Assembly: GCA_947646735.1 (NCBI GenBank)
Contig: CANTFK010000908.1
Span: 1 to 12,831 of the forward strand
From: Peronospora farinosa
Taxonomy: Eukaryota > Oomycota > Peronosporomycetes > Peronosporales > Peronosporaceae
Length of the DNA stretch: 12,831 nt
Direction: 5' to 3'
Under the pieces are notes generated by a model. It searched no databases and was not told where the DNA came from. It saw nothing but the letters and a program-made list of their open reading frames with translations. Position numbers and translations under genes: made by a program. Within the stretch, counting starts at the first letter, position 1; each line of letters starts with the position of its first letter. Of this stretch, positions 8,558-12,831 are shown in pieces.

Positions 8558-9055
8558 ATTGATTCTATTCGTCTTGCAAAACTTGAGATTCATGTATGCC
8601 TTCATCTCGTGTATCAGTGGTGCTAAAGACACACTGCAATCAGAATGCAGATCCGGACATCGAAACTTGATTACATCCTACCTTCCACCATTTATTCCAT
8701 TAACGAAGTAACAATTCACACAAATGATTTATGTATGTATTCGATGCAAACTGGCGACGTTACGTTAATGCAAGGAGAAGATACTATGTGCTAAAATTAG
8801 CACAACTCTAAGGACGTCACACGAGATACAAGTGTGGGGAACGTATTTGGAGCAGCCAATTGCGACTAAATAGGAGATGGTTTGCATTGGCAGCAATAAA
8901 TGCAGGACATCGTTGCTGTCAGTCACGCAGTATGCCTTCGTTTTTTTGTGATCTCTGGTTGAACTATAGCCTATGCAGCATAAACAAACAAACTAGTGTG
9001 GTGATAGGTATTATCCGTAAGAGTGTGTGATTTATGTAAGAACTTTCTTCTACAG
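8558..9055. other. 3' flank of the large gene
   Basis: No gene seen. It holds an AATAAA at 8895-8900 that could serve as a polyadenylation signal. A perfect 8-bp hairpin lies at 8787-8794/8797-8804 (TGTGCTAA, 2-nt loop), about 230 bp past the stop codon. An acceptor-like CTTCTACAG ends at 9055. Confidence 0.4.
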
Positions 9056-9728
9056 GCTCTACGTCTAGTGGATGCATATCCTGTGACGTGGCGAACAGCG
9101 TCTTTATATGTGACGATACGTGGAAAGGTATTGAAAGAAAGTTTTAGCGCTCAGTAGATTGAGCGCCAGTTGAAATGTATTATAGGTCCAAATGCGAGTT
9201 GTCGCACTTAAATGGTATCTAGTCACGTGCGCGAAACATGGTTCTCAGTGTCTGCCGCGTTCAGCCGAAGTGCACGGCTGCTCCTTTACACCTGTGGGTA
9301 GTCTTTTGTTCTCTGTCGGCTCCACTGTAAATTGCATTAGGACTTCTATATTCGGTTGCTTAGTAAGTGGAACTGGGTCGATGGCGAAGGCCGTGTTTCG
9401 CTCGGGGATGGGTCATGAGTTTTTCGTAGCCAGTAGTATTATTGTGTGGCCTTTTTGCGTTTGTCATGTCACCTTATTGATGATGCTTAGACGATCGATT
9501 CATCGATGTACAAGAATTATCTGTTTGTGTGGAAGAACATCATCCATCTACCATAACGCGATCATTCTCATCCTAGCAACTGGTTACGCTGGCTCGATAC
9601 TTTGGGCGTCACGAAGAGCAACTATATTTAAGCCCTCCAGTGAGGAACTCTTCGCCCAAGGAAGGCTAAAAAGAGCCTAAAGGAATCCGCACTCAAACGC
9701 TTTTACAAACAACTTGTTGATCTTAAGG
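9056..9728 (+). pseudogene. decayed reading frame of unknown family
   Basis: One frame gives protein-like stretches separated by stops. ALRLVDAYPVTWRTASLYV (9056-9127) is bounded by an acceptor-like CTACAG and a donor-like AAG/GTATTG. Further on come MYKNYLFVWKNIIHLP (from 9506), NWLRWLDTLGVTKSNY and a Lys-rich KKSLKESALKRFYKQLVDLK ending at about 9728. At least six stops interrupt it after 9400. I cannot name the family. It may be a dead gene next to which LTR2 landed. Confidence 0.3.
9192..9680 (+). CDS. hypothetical 162-codon ORF with two hydrophobic segments
   Basis: Starts with ATG and ends with TAA. The product would be Cys-rich and basic, with hydrophobic stretches at about residues 76-99 (FFVASSIIVWPFCVCH) and 121-139 (NAIILILATGYAGSILW), so it could be a membrane protein. 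No family is recognised. It overlaps, one frame over, the decayed reading frame described for 9056-9728; the two readings compete, and this one may be a chance frame. Confidence 0.25.
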   Translation: MRVVALKWYLVTCAKHGSQCLPRSAEVHGCSFTPVGSLLFSVGSTVNCIRTSIFGCLVSGTGSMAKAVFRSGMGHEFFVASSIIVWPFCVCHVTLLMMLRRSIHRCTRIICLCGRTSSIYHNAIILILATGYAGSILWASRRATIFKPSSEELFAQGRLKRA

Positions 9729-9759
9729 TAATATAGGACTGACTGCAATGTGCATATAC

Positions 9760-10152
9760 TGTAACGGGCTAAACGTTACACGGTTCGTTAAGTGTCGAAT
9801 ACTTAACGGGTAGGCCTAAATGGGTACTTGATACCTTAGGCCTGCCACTTGGGTGCGGCACATAAATATGTCCCACCCTCATGAATGTGATATCCATGGA
9901 TGGATTCACATTCAACGGGGATGACGCCAGTTGGGACTAGGCGTCATGGTGACGCTTCAGATAAACGTCATCAGCGAGCTCAAATATATTAAGCTCGCAC
10001 GTAAGGACACGCTTTTAAAGAAACGCGTATCCAATCTTTGCATAATCAGCCAATCAGTAGCTAGATTTATATTTAGTTATATTTTATTAAATATAAGTCA
10101 GTCTTGAATTTACTAACTATCGCCCACTGCACACGAGAAGCTTAATAAGCTT
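9760..10152 (-). repeat. chain of consecutive hairpins within LTR2
   Basis: Inverted repeats: 9760-9765/9775-9780 (TGTAAC), 9786-9793/9801-9808 (CGTTAAGT), 9812-9819/9836-9843 (AGGCCTAA, with inner GGTA/TACC), 9851-9855/9874-9878 with inner ACAT/ATGT, 9883-9897/9900-9913 (near-perfect), 9921-9928/9940-9947 (ATGACGCC), 9974-9980/9992-9998 (GCGAGCT), 10005-10012/10025-10032 (one mismatch), 10067-10075/10088-10096 (TTATATTTA) and 10138-10143/10147-10152 (AAGCTT). Their order mirrors that in LTR1. Confidence 0.75.
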
Positions 10153-10359
10153 ATGCGTGACGTAAGTGAGGCACTTATTAGTTGTTCGTTGCACGGACCG
10201 CTCTAAGCGGCCGGAAACAGATTGGTTCGACGCTTTAAGCGGCCGACAAACGCAATCACCACCGCACGCGGAGGTAAGTCGGTATAACCGCTTCCTTGCG
10301 CTGCTTGAAGGTGTGCCCGCGTACTACGTGGCAGCTACTTTACGAAGCGCCCGTCTACA
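9760..10359 (-). mobile_element. solo LTR (LTR2), same family as LTR1, opposite orientation
   Basis: Plus-strand ends are TGTAACGGGC (9760) and CCGTCTACA (10359), matching the two ends of LTR1 read in reverse. It is flanked by TATAC (9755-9759) and TATGC (10360-10364), a 5-bp target duplication with one transition. About 400 bp align clearly with LTR1. The outer part (10170-10350) is diverged and carries a twice-repeated AAGCGGCCG motif (10206, 10234). No internal region is attached. It lacks the GC-rich insertion and the (TA)n run. Confidence 0.75.
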
Positions 10360-10797
10360 TATGCTGCACTAATGCCATTCTCAGACAATCATTCCCGTGC
10401 TAATACCAATATCTGCATTGGCTTACCTTATATTCAAAGTAAATGCGGTGTCCAACACTCCTTATTCTAAACTCAGTCCGTCAATCATGAGAGTTTTGCT
10501 TAGTTTAACCGATCATAACATAAGACTTCTCAAGCCTGTGTCTTGCCAGAGGTTTCTTCATATTGTCGGATGAGTTGACATCGATCTTGACCTTCCACAC
10601 ATTTCCGTTTTTAATCGCCACTTAATCTTGCACGTAATGCCTTCAAAGCTCGATCTGCGGCTGTAGGTTGGATTCATTTCCATTACAGAGGCGGCTAGTA
10701 GACGGGCACTTCGAAGACGCTGCCATGTGATTCTGGCAGATACCTTCAGGCACGAGCGAGGGAGGGGTAAAATTATCTTTCGCGTGCGTGGTCTGAG
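10360..10797. other. spacer between LTR2 and LTR3, no gene assigned
   Basis: No recognisable gene, RNA or repeat. A minus-strand frame from about 10855 to 10643 is open but lacks an ATG at its start and partly overlaps LTR3, so I do not call it. Confidence 0.4.
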
Positions 10798-11706
10798 TGT
10801 CGACGCCGAAGCGTCCGCACACTAAGGTTGCCGGTCGCGTTAGCGAACCGCGCAAAAACCTCTAGGGCAAGTACCTACCTGTTCGCGAAAGCTGTATTTG
10901 TTATACCTGCGCACAGTATATATCATGTAGTAAATTCAAGACTGAATTTTGTTTATTAAAATTATTACTAAATACATATCAAAAAGATCATTGGTAAATG
11001 AGTAATGTTTGTTGCTGTAGCGGAGTAATACAGCTCTTTAGTCAAAGGAAGACTTTTAGGCTGAAATTCTCTTAGTTCTAGAGAACTAAATAAATTTTGC
11101 GGCTAAAAGCCTCTTAGGTTTTAGGAACTAATTAAGTGACTGAAAAGTCACCCTGTTCTAAGGATTTAGGAGAGAGAATTTTAGTCTGCAAGCAATAAGC
11201 TTAAGGTTCAGAGAACCAACGCACAGAGTGCAAGAACAAGCTAGAAGCTTAAAAGTTCAGAGAACCAACGCACAGAGTGCAAGAAGAAGCTAGAAGCTTA
11301 GGGGTTTAGAGAACACACGCACGAATTGCACAAGAGAACAAGTCAGAACGACTGGCGATCTTTAGCTCAAAATGAGAACTGATTTTATTTATGCTTTAAA
11401 ATTTTGTGACTAATCCTACTTAAAGTACCGTACACTCGATTAATTACTATAATAGTAATTATAATATGCAGACTTCGTTATTGAACGATGTGTCGTCCAA
11501 AAATTGTGCATGGTGTACTTAGTACAGCGATATCGATCATCGAATCCTAATCGATAAGATACGGTATTACCGAATACCGTATCTTTAACGCTCATACTTA
11601 ATACCTCTCTAAAGAGAAGTATCAAAATGCATTATATGCAATACAAGGGGACTTCAACCGTAAACTTTTGAAATGATGTTCCAACTGTCGTGTAACCCCG
11701 TTACAC
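10798..11706 (+). mobile_element. LTR3, diverged 5' LTR of an element with a gag-like ORF
   Basis: The right end is GTGTAACCCCGTTACA (11691-11706), matching the TGTAAC/GTTACA ends of LTR1 and LTR2. The part 10929-11000 (AGTAAATTCAAGACTGA and following AT-rich sequence) aligns with LTR1 from 230 and, in reverse, with LTR2 up to about 10114. The left end is uncertain: TGTCGACG at 10798 is the best match to the family start, while TGTAGCGG at 11016 is another candidate. Inside are many hairpins: 11014-11019/11029-11034, 11072-11079/11082-11089 (TTAGTTCT), 11136-11141/11146-11151 (GTGACT, GAAA loop), 11443-11450/11452-11459, 11556-11568/11573-11585 (13-bp perfect arms) and 11601-11610/11613-11622. 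A gag-like ORF begins 109 bp beyond the right end. No primer-binding site is obvious. Confidence 0.6.
11197..11339 (+). repeat. three tandem 48-49-bp repeats inside LTR3
   Basis: Units begin with AAGCTT at 11197, 11245 and 11294. The first two are almost identical; the third is diverged. Each unit holds two small inverted repeats, GGTTC/GAACC and GCAC/GTGC, each with a 3-nt AGA loop in the first copy. Repeats of this kind in an LTR are often enhancer-like or R-region repeats; here that is inference. Confidence 0.85.
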
Positions 11707-11814
11707 TCCCCATCGCCAGACGGAAGGTACCACATAACGTCACTCGACATGATTCTCTAAGAGGTTGCGAAACACGAACCATAAACCTAACGGTTTATCA
11801 TAGTGTACACGCAA

Positions 11815-12831
11815 ATGACACCCCCTAGTCATGAACCTAAGGCATTAAATGATCTTTCTATAGGAGAGTTAGAGGTAGCTGTGATTAAGGAAGTGATACC
11901 AGCTTCCTCGAAGACTATGAGTCTAAGCCCAGTCCTAAGGGTGAAGACAAACCTTGACGCACACCTAATCCGTTCCCAGAAAGTGGTGTTGCTGGCACAA
12001 TAACCTCAATGCGCTCGACGCCTGGCGACACGCCTCCTTCTCCGATCACGAACCCGCTCGATGAGCAACAGAAACAGCAACTACAAGCGACGGCAAGCTC
12101 CGCATACCAAGCAAAGGCCATGGCCAAACACAAAAGACATTTAGACTATGTCTTTGACCCACGATATGGCAAAGAGCGTCTTAAAGAGGCCACGGCGATT
12201 TGCTGGACACATAGGAACATAGGACCGGAGGCTAAAACGCTTGAGGATCTTGCCGCGCGAGTGGCTCTTCGCCAAAGGTATTTGGATCCAGTCAGGACCA
12301 CTCCAATCCAATGCAAGGAACGTCTGGATTGGCAAACACGTGGTGCATCTATTTCTCCCATAGAAGGGGTCCCTTTCTTGCTGTTCGAATGTGAAACGGA
12401 AGATGAAGACAATAGTGCCTTTGTCCAATGGTCACATTTTGTGCGGCGTTTGACCAGCATATGAGCTCTACGCGCCAGCGCCAGTGTGACAGACGTTCTT
12501 CTGGAACGCAAGATGTGATTTGTTTGCGCCAAGATAAAGGCCCGAGGCCAATTTTTGAGGAAACGAGTCCGCTATGCGCCAGCCATTCAAGATTCCTGTA
12601 ATTCGACTACGTCTGTAGCCGCGAGTTCACAGCAAGACCCGACCGTGAGATCGCCCACTTCCCCCATTACTGGTTAGAAGCGCCGTCGCCAACAGGTTGG
12701 CTTTGCGCACGACGTTCAAAAACGTCCACGGAGTATGGGCAATCCTGCCGCAGGGGAACCCTTGAACTCCCATGAGTTCCACGACTCGGGGTATCCACGC
12801 CACTTCACCAGATACTGGGTTTGAACGTGGT
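11815..12831 (+). pseudogene. broken gag-like ORF of an LTR retrotransposon, runs off the window
   Basis: It starts at ATG 11815, 109 bp after LTR3, in the position of gag. Frame 1 is protein-like (KALNDLSIGELEVAVIKEV) to about 11940. From about 11958 the coding character moves to another frame, which is open from there through ATG 12009 to 12464, so an indel of one or two bases lies in 11935-11985. The second frame contains a Pro- and Gln-rich part and then HKRHLDYVFDPRYGKERLKE and LEDLAARVALRQRYLDP. Beyond the TGA at 12462 the same frame stays protein-like but is cut by TGA (12516), TAG (12675) and TGA (12822). No zinc knuckle or protease motif is visible before the window ends. The gag call rests mainly on position, and I do not recognise the domain itself. 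Confidence 0.5.

Noticed and set aside
10218..10232. GGTTCGACG as a tRNA B box
   Set aside because: No matching A box, acceptor stem or cloverleaf could be drawn around it.
75..10359. One large composite element with inverted LTRs at both ends
   Set aside because: Each LTR has its own, different 5-bp flanking duplication (TTTAG versus TATAC/TATGC), so they are separate insertions.
10643..10855. 70-codon minus-strand ORF
   Set aside because: It lacks an ATG start, overlaps the probable start of LTR3 and shows no known motif.
11201..11271. GTTCAGAGAAC palindromes as heat-shock elements
   Set aside because: The spacing between TTC and GAA is three bases, not the two of a canonical element.
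11707..11740. Primer-binding site after LTR3
   Set aside because: The bases after the LTR end do not match the 3' end complement of a common primer tRNA that I can recognise.
12141..12532. Minus-strand ORFs of 95 and 128 codons opposite the gag-like ORF
   Set aside because: They are shadows of the plus-strand frame, which has the better composition and the right place after the LTR.

Overview
The window looks like a repeat-rich chromosome segment from a eukaryote, most likely an oomycete (downy mildew or Phytophthora type). This is an inference from three things: a copia-type Gag remnant, LTRs with TGTAAC/GTTACA ends, and short introns with GTTCGT or GTAAGT donors. There are no bacterial-style operons, ribosome binding sites, tRNAs, rRNAs or CRISPR arrays.

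Layout. 1-1967 is a decayed copia-type gag gene on the minus strand. It is split by a solo LTR (LTR1, 75-1163, plus orientation), which itself carries a GC-rich insertion of about 558 bp flanked by 13-bp direct repeats. 1968-2055 is a short tandem-repeat leader. 2160-2834 may be the 3' end of a second copia-like element, weakly supported. 2836-5853 has no gene I can name, only coding-like patches and intron-like signals. 5854-8557 is the one substantial host gene: three short 5' coding segments plus an uninterrupted 675-codon exon for a protein of unknown function. 8558-9759 is the 3' flank plus a decayed reading frame. 9760-10359 is a second solo LTR of the same family (LTR2, minus orientation) with an imperfect 5-bp target duplication. 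About 10800-11706 is a third, diverged LTR (LTR3, plus orientation), followed by a broken gag-like ORF (11815 to the window end).

The most distinctive signal is the LTR family. LTR1 and LTR2 are built almost entirely from consecutive short hairpins. The arms are kept although their sequences have diverged, with at least two compensatory pair changes, and LTR3 has the same style of architecture. This suggests a conserved folded RNA leader or 3' end in the retrotransposon transcript. Order of events from nesting: gag gene, then LTR1 into gag, then the non-LTR-like insertion into LTR1.

The host gene may be intact or starting to decay. Its 5' part has an in-frame TAA that is avoided only if a 66-nt in-frame segment is spliced out. 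The intron before the large exon has a good donor but no good acceptor at the expected place.
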